Part shown: piece by piece, positions 38,567 to 53,689 of the stretch | Layout of the letters: every line of letters begins with the position of its first letter | Position numbering within the stretch: position 1 is the stretch's first letter | From: Monomorium pharaonis | Lineage: Eukaryota > Arthropoda > Insecta > Hymenoptera > Formicidae | Assembly (NCBI RefSeq): GCF_013373865.1 | Contig: NC_050468.1 | Span: 16,542,355 to 16,606,354 of the forward strand | Reading direction: 5' to 3' | Length of the DNA stretch: 64,000 bases | Notes under the pieces: model-generated | Seen by the model: only the letters and a program-made list of their open reading frames with translations | The model's database searches: none | What the model was told of the DNA's origin: nothing | Position numbers and translations under genes: made by a program

Positions 38567-39216
38567 TATTGGATTGAGAGGAATAACGCGTTACAGAAAA
38601 CGTGTCACTTTCCAGCCCTGTGTCATCCCTACGTATATTATATGTGTTATTAATAATAATTATTGTATATAAACAATTATTAAAGGAAAAAAAAAATATT
38701 TTTCTACACAACCATCATCATAGTAAAAAATAAATAATCATAGCAAGTCGTACAACAAATCACGCACAAATTATAATAAAAAATTAATTAGCATATATAT
38801 TTATTAACTTTTTAAATATTAGTATTAATATTAATTTATTTATTAATTTTAATACTTAATTATAAATACTATTAATGCTTAACATTAGTAAACGACCCTT
38901 ATTGAATAACTTTGAAATGTATTGTTTTTACGGATATGTAATATAGATTTTCAGTATTGGGATGTGCAATTGAATCAATCTTGTAAAAATGTCATTAAGC
39001 AGAATTAGTCGTTTAAACTTTAACAACATTTTTAGAATAACTTTTTACAAATTGTCAATAAGCGATTAAGAATATAATCTTTATTGCAAAGACGGTAACG
39101 TTTAAAGTTATTTAATCATGAATAACTTTAAATTATAGAATTGACCTCTCTATATTATGATAATAAATATAATAAATATAAATACGTATGTGACAAAAAG
39201 TCTAATATACATGCAT

Positions 39217-39237
39217 TTATGTGTGTGTGTGCGTGCA

Positions 39238-39289
<52 letters not shown>

Positions 39290-39318
39290 TGTGGTGTGGT
39301 GTGTGTGTGTGTGTGTAA
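39217..39318. repeat. (GTGT)/(GTGC)n microsatellite
   Basis: GTGTGTGTGTGC, then GCATGC, then at least fourteen GTGC units, then GTGTGGTGTGGTG and (GT)n. It is a compound repeat with alternating purine/pyrimidine (Z-DNA-prone) composition. Confidence 0.95.
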
Positions 39319-39429
39319 TATATATAAACAATATACATAATAATTAAAATAAAAAAAAACTCAATTCGCTTAAATGTTTCCTTTCTTCATATTATAAAGT
39401 AAACAGTTCTAATTTGATGGTATCAATAG

Positions 39430-41310
39430 CTTTCTTTATTCTTCTGCGCGACATGACCCTTCATTTCACGATAAGTTCTCCCAGTTGGTAAAGATTATAA
39501 AAGACATTAGTGAAATTAAATTTTCTTGTAAATTTGAAGAGAGGTGTATCCCGTTACGTTAAACGCAAGAATTTGCTTTGTTTTCTTTGGGAAATTATTT
39601 ATGCTTCTAATAAAGGTTTTCTTATATGCCTTTGTTTGTCGAGTAAAATTGCAAAGTGTCACATGTCTTTTATCGCGTTCTTTATGACCTTTGACGTGCT
39701 TTGCATTCTTTTAAGTGTCGCATCATCCTCTTTCCATGTTCTTCTATTTCTATGGCATTCCTCAAAGCATTTGCGAACTAGCATACCTTGAGTCTTTTAA
39801 AAGAACACGGTTTTAAAGAGGAGTATGTTTAAACTCACTTTGTGTTCATATAATGTCTTATTGTCTGTTTTCTATCTTTTCTTCTCGATAAAGCAACGTA
39901 CCATATATGTATATACCTCTTACATATGTGTCTATTAAATCAAATTCTTGAAAAAATGTTAGTTAATCAATTAATGTTGTTTAGTAGATTAGTTATTATG
40001 AGATATTATTAGTAAATAATAGAAATATAATTTATGTTTCAACTGTAATACGCAATTACGTAATAATATGCATATTATAGTACAATATTGCAAAAATTTT
40101 TTTACAATATTATATTAGCAATGGTACAACAACGTTTCAAAAATATTGAAAAAAATAATGCTTTCTGCTCTTTAAAACGCGCGCGAGTAGTACACGCTAC
40201 CTTATTAGATAAACGCAGCTACTTCTCTCTCTTATAAAAAATTATACAATATAAAATAAAAAGTACAATAATATAAAATTTTTTTCATCAAGATTATATT
40301 AAAATAAGTCCTTGAAAAAGTAAGTTCTCAAAATTGAATTTAAAAATAAGATATATGAAGAAAAAAGATATGTAAAATAAAAGAGATATATTAACGATAA
40401 AATTTTGTATTCTTTTTTAAAAATTAATTTAAGAACAATATATTTTAAAGTTATATGTGCTAAAATGTGTTAATATAATTGCATCTAAAATATTATCAAA
40501 AATACGAAAATAACTTATATTCAGAACGTATAAAAATGTTAGCGCGTTTTTTTATAAAGTAGCTTGAAAATATGAAATACAATTTTAAAATGTATTTCTC
40601 TTTAAATTAAAAAAAGTTAATTACAAGTTACAATTTATTTTATGTTTCTATTACGTTTCTATTAAAATTTGTTTTTAAAAGAGCAGATATTAATAAAACA
40701 CCTTTGTAATATTAACAATCAAATAAATTTTTATTAAAATTTTTTACGATTACTGCTTAAATTTATAAGACAACTATAATTTTTATCGTAACGTTTTTGT
40801 AGATTCTCGATAATTGATATGCGAGTAGACGCATCACGTAGCATGTAGAAGGAAATCACAGTAATTGCACAAATTTCGCTAAGTTGAAAGTTTAATAGAA
40901 CTAAAATCTATTGAAGTATAAACATAAGTTCTTCAATCCTTTATTCTTTTCACGTTTCATGTTCTAGTAAAGTTTCATTGTCTCTCTGATCCAGAATTAG
41001 TTCTTCCATTTCTCGCGTTTCATCTTTTTTTTCCTTCCCTTTATAGTCTTTAAAAGTTTTACTTTACGTAATTTCTAAGGTAAAATCTTGCTAATTTTTT
41101 ATCACACGCAATGGCCGCGCGGAATAATCATCAATCAAATTTTAAATACAAAAGTAAATCACACAATAAAAATAAATAATTTAAAATAACTTTTTGGACA
41201 TTTTATATGAAAGTCTGATAGCGAGGTAAGACCAGATTTGATTTGATATCTTCAAATACATTATCAGAAGAAGTTATTTGAAATGCGATAAGGTGCTAAC
41301 ATATTTACGT
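39430..41310. other. Moderate-complexity then AT-rich DNA, no gene supported
   Basis: 39430-39800 is less AT-rich and holds a 93-codon frame that starts at GTG without splice context. The rest is A/T-rich. GCGCGCGAG near 40185 is an isolated GC word. Confidence 0.45.
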
Positions 41311-41345
41311 TACTTACCTAAGGAGAATAGAAAAATAATGTCAAT
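41311..41345 (-). other. Recursive (ratchet) splice site candidate, minus strand, junction 41318/41317
   Basis: The minus strand reads ATTTTTCTATTCTCCTTAG directly joined to GTAAGTAACG: a good polypyrimidine acceptor fused to a perfect donor. It is 9.83 kb from the 51145/51144 site and on the same strand. The repeated spacing and identical architecture support one long intron with at least two ratchet points. Confidence 0.58.
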
Positions 41346-42492
41346 TTAACGTCGTATTAATGTCGCTTTCTTATCTTTTGCAATAATATACAGGCTGTAA
41401 TATAATATACAGTATAAAACATATAATTTCTCACAGTCATTGTTAGATGTCAATTATTAATGTTAAGCTGTCGATAAAATTTTAATCTATAATAATTGTT
41501 AATAGAATAATCAAGATTATTGCTTTTCTTCTTAAATTACTTTTCTCTCTTTCTTCTTTTACAAATTTACACAATAAGTGAAAGAAGACTTAAAAGCTCT
41601 CGATCGGTATGTATACTTTTAGAACGTCGTTTAACGAACATCGTGTATTGGCTATGAGGTTTGACTTTTATAAAGTTTAAAGTATCGTGAACCCCATAAA
41701 ACGATTTCGTGTTTTCTAACTACTTTGATATTTCAACATAATTTATGCACTAAATTTTCTTGGCAGTAAAATTAACAATATTTGAGAAGCATGCAGTTAT
41801 GGGCAATCAGCAGTTTTGCTCGTTAAGTTAGCAATTAAATCATGGAAGACGTGCGCAATCAAAAGTTGTTTTGACCAACATCTCGAGAAATAAATTAAGT
41901 CCTCAAAACTTTATTATTGCGTCCTAGATTATCTATTAAATAAATAGCATCAATGTATTTGTATAACAGCTTAAAAAACTTTGTGAAAGAATTCTTTGCT
42001 TGTAAACACAATACCAATATTGAGCGTTAAACAATAAAAATTTATCTTTCTATATTTAGAACAGAAAAATTAATACAAAATGAAATTACTTAATTTAACT
42101 TTTTAAAAAGTAAATTAAGTAAATTCATAAACTTTTAATATTGTATTATTAATAACAGTAAATGTATATAATAAGAAACTTTACAATTCACATATATAGT
42201 TTCTTTTAATTTCTTAAAAAATATATATATACATATATATACACGCGGAGAAAATTTTATAGTAAAAATTATTATAACTAGATACCATAGATGCGCGCTT
42301 CGCGCGCGCTATTTAACTTTTTATTTTTTACTTTTAAAAAATATATTACAATAATAACCATCTATACAAATTTGACAGCTCAAAATACAATCGCAATGAC
42401 AGCTATTCTCGCAACACAAAGTAAGAGCAGTGAGAGAAAACAATCAGCATCGCGGAAAAGAAGCTTTATTACATGCTTTTTTTAAGAACTAA

Positions 42493-42519
42493 GCTAGACT
42501 AGACTAGACTAGACTAGAT
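42493..42519. repeat. Pentanucleotide (CTAGA)n
   Basis: Five consecutive CTAGA units, the only clear pentanucleotide array of its kind here. Confidence 0.9.
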
Positions 42520-43730
42520 AAATAATAAACGCAGGGTAAAGAAAGAATTATTAAAATGTTTACCATGCTTTTCATCAAATTATCATAGTACTTATACTAT
42601 TTATGGTATAATTCTCTAAAATTTCTTCTTACCGTCCGTGACTACACTATTGTACATAATAATTTTCACTATCAAATGTTTGTATATAATTTATAGAATT
42701 AGGGGAAAAACAAGAATTGATAAAATGTAAAAAGAATATAATATTTCCAAAATATTACTATAATTAATAAATTAATTTATAAATTAATTCACGGTAAACA
42801 TAATAATTCACACTAAATAATTTTAATGATAGTTTACGCATATTCTTTTTCATTATTATCGAAATTTTGGGATTAAATATGGTATTTTTTTATTATTCGC
42901 GGCAATAAATTATAACAATTTTATCGAATTCATTTTGCTCTCCTGACTTCTTCTACCTTTAATGATACTTTCTTGTCCCATATTATCACACTGAGGCGTT
43001 GAAATGTCATCAGCTTAAGACATAATTCAATAAACTGCACAATTTCTGCTTCAATGTGTTGACTAGAAACTTTCATTGCACTTTAATACCTCAATAATAA
43101 AAGTGATTTGACTCATTTCGACGAAAACTGTCATGTATAAAAATTGAAATAGCCAATTACACATAAAACAATAGTACATTCATACAACGTTTATCCATAT
43201 AGCACATAATTTTTCAGAGTATATCAAATATTTCAATTAGAAAGTAAAATATTTTTATAAAAGTTGCAAAATATGTCTGCAACATTTCTGAGACACAGCT
43301 CTGGAATGATAAAATGCCCGTCATTATTGTACTTAAAATATAAAAAAATTATAGAAAAATTACTGAAAAAAATCTAAAAACTTTCTGCAATATTATCAAA
43401 GAGTTACTGCAACTTAAAACTTTTTAAAATATTATTCTGACCGTGTGTAATTTTTCTAAATGTAATAAATTTAAATATCATTTCTAAACTTTAATTTTAT
43501 TTTTTAATAAAGTTAAAGTTGCGCGTGCATTCAAACAATATTTAAATTATTATATTTAAAAATTTACTAAAAATCTGAAAAGTTACAATTATATGTAAAA
43601 TTACATGTAAAATACGTTCAATATTTTTTTATTGTACATCTTTACTTAGTGTTTGCAATCTAATTAATAATAAGAATTAATAATAATAATAAAAATAAAT
43701 ATGATATTTAAAATATATTTTCTAAAAATG

Positions 43731-43978
<248 letters not shown>

Positions 43979-43999
43979 GCAATAAAGGTATTTTATTTA

Positions 44000-46900
44000 T
44001 GTAACATTCTCGTACTTATATCTTACATACTACAAGTTAAAGTTCATATTTTATATCATGTATTAACTTTTTTTCCGAAAAATTCAAAATTAATATTTCT
44101 AAGTGAAAAAGATGTACATTTAAAACAAATGCCATTTACTATTTGATGTGTACTTATCCATTACTTATTCCGTTAGTATGATTACGGCTATATAGTTTAG
44201 TTATACAAAACATATAAAATTGTATCATTCTGTTAATCTGATATTATTGCTAGCCACAAGTTGAACAACAAATCACGAAACCTCTATATGACGTAAAAAT
44301 AAATTGTTATTAAAAAGTTACTTTTAACAATTATTTTGGAATTAAAATGTTCTTTTTATAACATTTATAACATTTTGATGTCATGTCGACTTTATATTGC
44401 TTCTGGATATCTATTCAAATTTACGGCATGATTAAAAAAATATTTTTTGTTACAATATTTTATATAGCAATTAGAGTTGTTCCAGAATTGTTGTACATAA
44501 ATTTATGAAAGGTTGAAACACTTCTGAAATTTTTTTACAACAATCAGTGCTATGTGGGTAAATGATAATGATAAACATACAATGTAGCAGTTCACAATAT
44601 ATCTCAGAGAGAAATATCTCTGTCCCTATATGAAATATTCAAGCATAGATTACAAAATCATTACTTGATATACTTTAGCCTACTCATATCGTCACATTAA
44701 ATCCTCGTTAGTAATGTCATCATATTAATCTCTCGTTAACTTTCAATTCATATAATACATAATTTGATTATTATTACGATAATATTAGAAGAGAAGCTGA
44801 TAGTTGTGGCCGTTCATTTTATACAATAAGTTTAGTAATAATCAATATTTTAAATTAAAAACGTAAAGAAGAAAAGACATTATATTCATATCAAAATATT
44901 CTTCAATAGATTCTAGATATTTAAAATTGACATATTACATTGAATGCTATTTATAAAAATATTGCGAGACTGCAAAAGGTCAGAAACAAACAGAGATGAT
45001 AATATGACCCACAATACATATAAAAATAAATTGTAGAAATTAATTTTAATTTTAAAAAGTTTTGTTACAAAATTATATATTTATTCAAAATAAAGAAAAA
45101 ATATTGAAACTATATATATAATAATTGTATGTATTATATACATATGTATATGTAATATTTTGTGCATTTAAATTGAAAATCTATAATACATTTATGCAGA
45201 ATATAAACTATAGATTAGCAATAAAACTGCAATCAAGTTATCGAATAACTATTTTGATATAAAGAAAAAAGATCGTGTCACGCTTTCTGAAACGTCAACA
45301 CGCTTAAAAGATTAAATTAACAAAATCCCATATTATTGTTTAATTCTGTATTACTTAAAATTTGTACAGCTAATAAAAAGTTAAATAACAAAAAAACAAT
45401 TGTTATTATACACATTTGTGTGATAATATACGTAAATTTAAAAAGAATAAGGAAATATGTATAATTAAATGTTAAAATGTACTTTTGAAATTTACAAAAG
45501 AAAAAAGATTTATAACAAATGTCGGCTATTGTGTGCATATAGCAACATATTAGCGCTAGTATATAATATAATGACAGGATATTAAATAAATAATTCCATA
45601 AATAATTATTAGAATTTGTTACTTAATTAATAACAAAAATAATTATAATATTTACCATAATATCATAATCTCCTCTACGATAATTTAAATTTAACAAATT
45701 TGAGCAAATTTCTTTTTTTTAATTAATGTTCTATCTATTTTAATAAAATCATTTAATCTTTATTACAATAATAATATAAAAAATAAGATCTTTCTGACAT
45801 ATTATTACACATTCCACTAATATATCAACTTTCCAAATAATAAAATAAAGAAAGAAATTAATTAAAAATTTTATTTACATTATAGATAATTACTTTAAAA
45901 AAAATTTTTCGGCAATAATCTATTACATATATAATAATTGTAATTTTATTTTTATATTATATCATTGTAAAGTAATTTAGAAAATTTAATTAAAAATGTT
46001 ATCTTTTATAAAATCAGAATAATAATCAATTTAATATTGATTAAAAAAACGTATACGATATATTACGATATGTTAATAGAACTTAATAGAATAGTTTAAA
46101 AAATAATAAAATTAAATATGTATAATAAAATTATTTATGATATTATGATATTACATGAGAGAAGCTGGCAGACGTGTAAAATTAGAAAGATTACACTTTT
46201 GGTCGTAAAAGAACTTTTAATGTTGGCTACACATTTAATTAATTTTACTCTTATTCTAAGAGAAAAACGTTTCTTTACATATGCGAGTCTCTCTCGTAAA
46301 TATTAAATATAGATAACACTCTCTTTCTAATCTTTGATAATTTGAAAGCTTTATAATATTCTTTTAATGTTTGTGGCAATAATAACTGTTATATAATAAA
46401 TACAATTTTATTTCCCTTAATCATCTATTATTTTATACATTTGCTAAATACTGCTAAAGCTACCGTAGATACCTTACAATATTCGAGGTGGAAATTCGAG
46501 GTAACAAAATAATAACTTTGTTAAATAATTTTAGTTTTGTGAAATTTCGAAATGTAACGGTTTGTTAGAGTATTTATCATTACTATAGATTGGCATTGCA
46601 ATTAACGATTTTAATAAAGTCATTTCAATAATACACCGAGAAAATTTTAATGAGATCGCTGTACAGCACGGACACTTCATTAAATCCTTAGAATGACGGA
46701 AATATAATTATAATTACACAATATTCCAAGCAAAACATTTCTATTATACGAGTCGTGAAGCGTGCCTTATTCTGCTCCTATTATATCATAAGTCGGATGA
46801 GAATGAAATTCAATCTTTTTCATTATCTTTTAAAATATAATGGAGAATTTGATCAGCGTCGAATTGCTCATTGCTTCGACAAAAATAAAAGTCCTTGGTA

Positions 46901-47030
46901 AATCAATCTGCAAGGGAATTCTTTATTTATTTCCAGAATCATATTCAGAAGAATATTTTAGTATCTTTTTTCAAGAAAACAAAAAGTTCTAATAGATTTA
47001 TACTTATATATAAGTAAAAAATTTTTCACT
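44000..47030. other. AT-rich DNA, no gene supported
   Basis: No splice-bracketed frame. ACACCGAGAAAATTTT at 46633 matches words at 42241 and 52794 and may be a transposon end. Confidence 0.5.
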
Positions 47031-47036
47031 CTTTGT

Positions 47037-47053
47037 AGAGAGAGAGAAAAGAG

Positions 47054-47099
<46 letters not shown>
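47037..47099. repeat. (GA)n microsatellite
   Basis: Impure GAAA/GAGA units pass into about nineteen pure GA units. Confidence 0.95.
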
Positions 47100-47102
<3 letters not shown>

Positions 47103-47131
47103 AGCTTTAGATAAAAAGTTAAAAATTATTT

Positions 47132-47195
47132 TACTATTTAAAAAAATTTCAATAATGAAAGTGCACTTTCATCATTGAAATTTTTTAAAATAGTA
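47132..47195. repeat. Near-perfect 64-bp palindrome
   Basis: TACTATTTAAAAAAATTTCA on the left and TACTATTTTAAAAAATTTCA (inverted) on the right meet at GAAAGTGCACTTTC. Only two positions fail to pair. TA is at both ends. It could be a minimal fold-back element or a structured RNA hairpin. Confidence 0.8.
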
Positions 47196-48184
47196 ATCAT
47201 GATGAAATATTTACTTTTCAAAACGATATTATTCAAACTAAGACACAAGTTTATAAATATTCTAATAATATAGATACATTCATTTTATATTAATATTTGT
47301 AAAGCCTTATAACATATAACTGTCAAAAAAATCTTATTATTTTAAAAGAAAGATTACTAAATATATGATTTTGTCATATTGTTGCAACTCAAATAAATTT
47401 AAAGTTTAAAACATTGCTGCAACAAATTTTGCGCAAAAATATTTACATTATACATGTTACGTAAAATTTTATAAATTAATTAATTTAATATTTAATTAAA
47501 AAGTAAAGATTATGTATTATTAATTATATTAATAGTTAAAAAAGTTAAAGTATATAATATATAATAGTAAGTATACAATAGTAACAAGTTAAAGTTAAAA
47601 TATAAATAGTATTATGGGAATTAACATTGTACTATTTAATTCCTTACTGTTTTTCTAAATTACAATTAATTTCTCTCAATTATTAATTATTTCAAATGTA
47701 CTCAACAATTATACGTAAATTAAGATATTAATAATTTAGGTTTTTATTTTAATTTAGAAGTGTTAACTTTTACAAAATTATTTTACAACAATTAAATAAA
47801 CTTAACAATTCTAATATAAAAGCATACTACTTCATTCTTAAAAAAACGGCACTCATTAGCCATAGTGTGAGTCTCTTCGAAAGCTTCCTGAGCTTTTCTT
47901 ATACCGTCGGTAAAGTAGGAAAGAAAGCACAGACGTAATCTGGATACATATCATGTGAAAAAAGCTTATTAGGCATCTACTTTATCAGCAGATGCAAGCT
48001 CTCAATGCTTGATTATATAATTTATATATAAGCATTTTAAAAGCTAAAGAGTTGTTATAATGATTTACAATAAACAATAAGTTATCAAAGCAACAAATGT
48101 TATAATTGTATGCAACAATTTTTATTAATTAATTTATACTATAAAATTGTTTAAAAAAGTACTACTTTACCAGAAGAAGATATA

Positions 48185-48414
48185 CTCTCTAAATTACAAT
48201 CAGTGAAAAATCCGTGAAATCAGTAAAAATACATTAATTTTCAGTGGTATACTTATAACTTGTCAACCAGTGAAATAAATACACTGAACTTTCAATGATT
48301 ATATACTAATTCTGAAGTTAGAATCACTAAAAGACAGTCAATACTCACTAATTATCATAGTTATAAATATACCACTGCAAATCAATGATAATACATTGAT
48401 TGCTATTTAGAGAG
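48185..48414. mobile_element. MITE with CTCTCTAAAT ends, TA target
   Basis: CTCTCTAAATTACAATCAGTG at the left end is matched by inverted CTCTCTAAATAGCAATCAATG at the right. TA flanks both (48183-48184, 48415-48416). It is 230 bp and non-coding, with further internal inverted words (CAGTGGTATA / TATACCACTG). Confidence 0.75.
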
Positions 48415-48779
48415 TAAATGTATGCAAATATCAATTTATAAAATGTATTCTTTGAAATAAGTTACTTTTACCAGTAAATTTTCAAATGTAGAATATTTAC
48501 ACTTACAATTCCTAAAATCAATATAAAAACGTCAAAAATGACAAAAATTTAGCTAATAAAATTTTATTCAACTAATAAAATAACTATTAAAAAATAATTT
48601 TTTCTTTCAACTACTATAAGTTTTGAGTTTTAAAAGATTATAACGCATTGATGACACACACAACATACATATACAATATAATAAAGCAAATTTTTTTTCC
48701 AAAAACATTTTTTTTTATATAATGTTATTATGCATTTCATAATATTTCATCATATATAACTTTATGTGAAACAAATTAT

Positions 48780-51030
48780 ACAAGAAGGTAACACGCTCAA
48801 TTTATATGGTCCATCCGTGACATAATCGACAAGACACCTAATCGAAGTATTTCGCGTAAATAATAAATTATTAAGCACAGCTTTAGATTTAGAAATGGTA
48901 TAGAGAAAATCGCATTATTCGATAGAATGAACACTGTGCACAAGGAAGAGGAGATCAGCGAACCAGTTAATCACACTTAATAGCTGTTGCAAAACATTCC
49001 CCTTCTGTATATATTAAACAAAACAAAAGTTCTAAATACATAGCAATATAGATTACATTTAGTAAATAATACACACTCAAAAACAGGTCATATAATTTTT
49101 AACTTTTATTAAGTTGTATGCTTAAGTGCACTTAACTTATGTGCAATATGTCAATAAAATTGATAACGTTATTGATATTTTTAAGCTTTTGTTGTTTTCA
49201 GACACATATGCTTCAAAATAAAAAATTTATTAATAAATATATTGTAAAATTACACAATTAGTAAATATTGCTGTTTAAATTATTTTCTTATTAATATTAT
49301 TTGTCTTCTCTCAGAAGAGTAATAATATTTGAAAAATAAAAACATGTAAACTTATTTTTGCAGAAATATTTTTGTAAATAACAACTTGATAGCAGTTCTA
49401 TTTAATTCTATTTAAATCTTTTCGTCGATTTAAAAGTCATGTTGTTTTCAAATTACTTTAAAATATGTAACATCATATCATAAACGCACTTATTATAATA
49501 CCAGATTAATCACGATCACATATAAAAAGATACTGAAAAAAATACGAATGCATCCAAGCGTGAACGAGAAAATTGTATTTGATTCCAGTATCAAAAACTT
49601 GATCCGAATCTGATCCATGATAACAACGTCAAGCAAAAGAATGACAATAAGAAAGAAATGAACTCTGACATTTTCATTACAAGAATAGCATCAAATCACG
49701 AACAAAACCGTTCGTAAATTTGCTTTCGATTCTACTTTTAACAAAAGATATTTTTTATTCTAAATCTAAAACTGTGCTTAACACAAAACACAGATTTTAC
49801 TTAGCAAATTATTCCTATAAGAAATAATGATCGAAAAGATAAAGATTCGAGATCGATTTAATATTATTCAAATAAGTTATTTCTTTTATGTATACCAAAC
49901 GCGTCCATTCTTTGCAATTAAATTTCTAAATATAATTTATAGAAACAATGAAAATAAAGCAAATTTAATTAATCGTTAAAGCCAATATATTACGAGGTAA
50001 TATCGTATTTATATTTAAATATCTTTTCAACTATTTTAAGACTTTATATACTTTGTAACATTATAAATGTAAATAATTATAATCTTTTTTTAGCCTTAAC
50101 AAATTTGTTAAGTTTTCCTTAAAACTCTATATATAATATATATTAAGTTTCCATTTTATTACTTTGTCTGTCATCAATGTCAAATAAAAGCAGGCCCGAT
50201 CAAAAATTTATTATACAAAAACATATAAATATATTAAAATATATCCGTATTTGTTTATAGCTTTTTTATAAATTTTAGTTTGGTATAAAAAAATAATAGT
50301 TATATTAAAAAGACAAATATTATTTAAAAAATTATTTTTGCATTGCTTTTTTACAAAAAACTAGATATAAAGAAAAACTTGTTCATGTAGAATCATATGT
50401 ATTCCATGAATCAAAAGTATGTATGATTATAGAGGAACATTTTATCCTTATTTCTTCAAACTTAACTTTTTGTAGAAGAAACCATACAAAAATTATCTTT
50501 TTAATTAGTTTCTGTCTTTCCAGTATGACTATTATTTATTTTATATCAAATATAAATTTTACAAAAAAAACTAATATAAACGCATAAGAATATATTTTAT
50601 ATAATTCTACTCGACTTTTTTTATAATTACAAAGATTAAATAGTTTTAAAAATAGAAACATTAATTGATTTCATCCACTTTTTTATTTAAATTTTTAAAG
50701 TAATGTCAGCAATGTATGAACAAGTGAGACTCATGACTGCAGTAAATAAATAAACCCTTATTTCAAAAATTATGAATTAGTTACAATATGCTTATTTCCA
50801 ACATAAAAATTTTCAATTTTTTAATAATAAATGTCTAACTAATAATTGAGTTTTAATTCTTAACAATGTATATTATTTATTTGATTATTTACATAATTTC
50901 TTTATTCAAACTTTCCTTTTACAATTATTAAATAATGAAACAAGAGAAAATCTTTTGAGAAATACACGTTTACTCGATAATACATTTAAGACTGCTGGTT
51001 ATGCTATATCGTCGATGTAAAGAATCTGAT
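48780..51030. other. AT-rich DNA with a small complex block, no gene supported
   Basis: 48780-49000 and 49500-49900 are less AT-rich (GGTCCATCCGTGAC, GAGGAGATCAGCG) but lack frames. The remainder is low complexity. Confidence 0.45.
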
Positions 51031-51138
51031 TGGATATAGTTCGCTTTATACTCTGGCTAATAATATCAATAATCGCTAAATCTATGTTGTGTCAATTACT
51101 TACGTGTGACGTAGAAAGTGACAAAAATATTACTTTGC

Positions 51139-51175
51139 ACTTACCTGAAACAAAAAAAGTAAGATATCATAAATT
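51139..51175 (-). other. Recursive (ratchet) splice site candidate, minus strand, junction 51145/51144
   Basis: On the minus strand a pyrimidine tract (CTTACTTTTTTTGTTT) is followed by CAG and immediately by GTAAGTGC, i.e. a 3' splice site fused to a near-perfect 5' splice site with no exon between. This zero-length-exon arrangement is the definition of a ratchet point used to remove very long insect introns stepwise. The site lies 9.85 kb downstream of the 60991 exon donor on the same strand. A cryptic exon pair is the alternative, but no exon body is present. Confidence 0.6.
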
Positions 51176-52154
51176 AACTGTTCAAAGCAATAAAAAAGTA
51201 ATAATTACTTAATATAAATATAAAATATTTATAAATTAATTTCCTTTCCAAAATTTTTTAACTTTTATTATACAGTAGGAGATAACAATAAAAATACATA
51301 AAAAACAGTTTAAATATTATTTATAATATTAATCAGTAAATGCATTCAAATGTTATTTTTTAAATGTATTTTACATATAGTTTTAATTTTATAATCTTAT
51401 TTTTTATTATATATTAATTCAAAAACATTTTTAACAAATAAGAGGTTTTAAAGATATTTGGCATAATTACTTTTCTTTTGAAATTTAAAGATTTCTCTGG
51501 AAATTATATGTGTGCAAAATAAATATTACAATTTTAATTATTATTTTACAATTAATTCTCTACAATATTTTTATACAAAAAAATAATATACAAAAAAATA
51601 TAATATACAAAAAAAGAGAGAGAAAATTTATTTTGTATTATTATAATAGATACGTAACAGATATTTGTAAGTTAGCATCATTATTTTACATTGATTAATT
51701 TAATATTATAATAATACTACTTTTATTCAACTTATAATTGTGTTTTAAAACTGAAAATTTATTTGGCGAGCAATTTAATAAAAAAAATAGATAAAATCAC
51801 AAAAAATATCAAAAATAAATAAATCCAAAAATCCATTTACGACTGAATAAGGCTCATTTTTAATTAAAAGTGTGTTTATACATTGGTCTATGTTATTCTA
51901 TTATTATTTTTAATTTTTAAATAAACGTATTTTTTATATATATAATATTTAAGAAAATCTTCCACATTATTAAATATAATAGCAATAAATCCATATACAT
52001 ATATTTAAAAAGTACAGATTTCATCTAGTTTCAATTTTAGCAACATAATGACTATAAAAATTAAAAGCATAAATAATGCATACTTGTTAATTTCTTAACA
52101 GCATGTGTTACATACTTGCTAAAGTTTCTGAGTAAAAACGTTCTAAAGAAATTT

Positions 52155-52510
52155 TTTTCGGTTATTAGTAGAAAATGTAATGTAATGATCTCTCTGGTTA
52201 AGAAGAAATAAGAAATCTTTTCCCTTTCCGCGTATTGCTAGAGTATTGTTAAAACATTTACTAAATAATGTCTTCAAATTCGTACTAAAAGCAAAATGAG
52301 AATCATTCTATTATAACAGATAAAGACAAACATCAATCCAAAATAACGCTTTCTCCGAATACATGATAAAATCTAATTTATGTGCAATATAAAATCTCTT
52401 CGATATAAAATTACTTCAGTTTCATAGTGCTAATAAAATCAAATTAATTTTTGAAGAGTTACGAGTAAGACAATTTAACCGTAGTTAAAACAAAGATATA
52501 AGAGATCGTT
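52155..52510 (-). repeat. Diverged paralogous segment, copy A (partner at 56505-56880)
   Basis: The two segments share collinear words such as AATGTAATGATCTCTC, then YCGCG-TATTG, CTACTAAAA-CAAAAT and AGAGTTACG-GT-AGA, in the same order over about 330 bp. On the minus strand a frame with no stop of about 50 codons (NLKTLFSKCFNNTLAIRG...) aligns without gaps to the frame of copy B. I do not recognise the ancestral sequence. Confidence 0.55.
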
Positions 52511-53689
52511 TATTTTTTACCAGTAAATATTATATAAAAATTTATCAAGAAATTCAAGATATGTGTGCAATTTAGTTACACCTAAAAAACCTAAAAATAG
52601 TAATATTTATGATATTGATCGTTTTAATATAGTGTTTCTTATCACCAAAAAAGGCTAAGTGTTGAGAAAAATCAAAATAAAAAGTATAAATGTTCATAGA
52701 TGTTCCACTTACAAAATATATTTTAAATAAAATTAAAAAAAAATTATAATATAATATCTATTACATGATGAATAAGATAATATAGTTTTTATACGGAGAA
52801 AATTTTTGTTACTTTACCTATACTTGTTACATAAAATTTGCTACAAATTTTATTACGTGTGGAAAAGACTTGAAATAACTCTTGGCAATCAAATATTATA
52901 TAAAAATTGAATTTTTTAAATATATTTTATAAACAGCTTAAGATAAGAGTAATGTTATAATAAATTGATCTATGCATATTAATATCGTAATAGAAACATC
53001 AACATATATAATATCCTTACAAACTGTTCCAACAATAATAATGTACATATACGGTATGTATGTACACATCAATTTTCCGACAAAATTATCTTTTATAAAG
53101 CTTCTAACTTATTTTTAAGAACAATATTATTAATATTATTCCTCTATGTAGCATTATTCCTTGTATTCCCAATAAAAAATATATAGTCTTGTTTTGTATA
53201 TACCAAGTATAAAACTTTTATATAAAACATACGTGACAAATCAATGTCAGATGCTGATAACAAAACTAATTTTCTAATTGATTTCACATAAAATTATTGA
53301 TTGTTTGTATTATTTTTATATACTTTAATTATGGAAAAAGATTTATAAGTTATTATGTAATTAACAAAAAAATATTTTTTGTAAAAAATATTTAATTGAT
53401 AACACAGATTTGTCGCCAACATCGCTTTAATAAAAATTAACGTATAGTATTATAAAATTGTCTAAAGCAAAATTTTTTAATTTGAGATAAAATTGTTTTA
53501 TGGTCACGTCTCTATATGACGATGCATTTAATGTTATATGAAAATAATTTGTACTCTAGGATTCCCAAAAAATTAAATCAATTGTAGACAAATTAACGAA
53601 TAATTAAAAATTAGCGCTGTAGAAAGAGTACGCAAGATTTTTTTCTTAATAAAATAATATTTTATAATAACCATATACAAAATACTTCA

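Noticed and set aside
39141..39347. Frames of 62-68 codons on both strands
   Set aside because: Shadow of the GTGC/GTGT microsatellite.
51030..51212. Plus-strand frame with a signal-peptide look and a GTAAGA donor
   Set aside because: Starts at TTG directly after a stop. Its 3' end overlaps the much stronger minus-strand ratchet site, whose pyrimidine tract creates the apparent donor.
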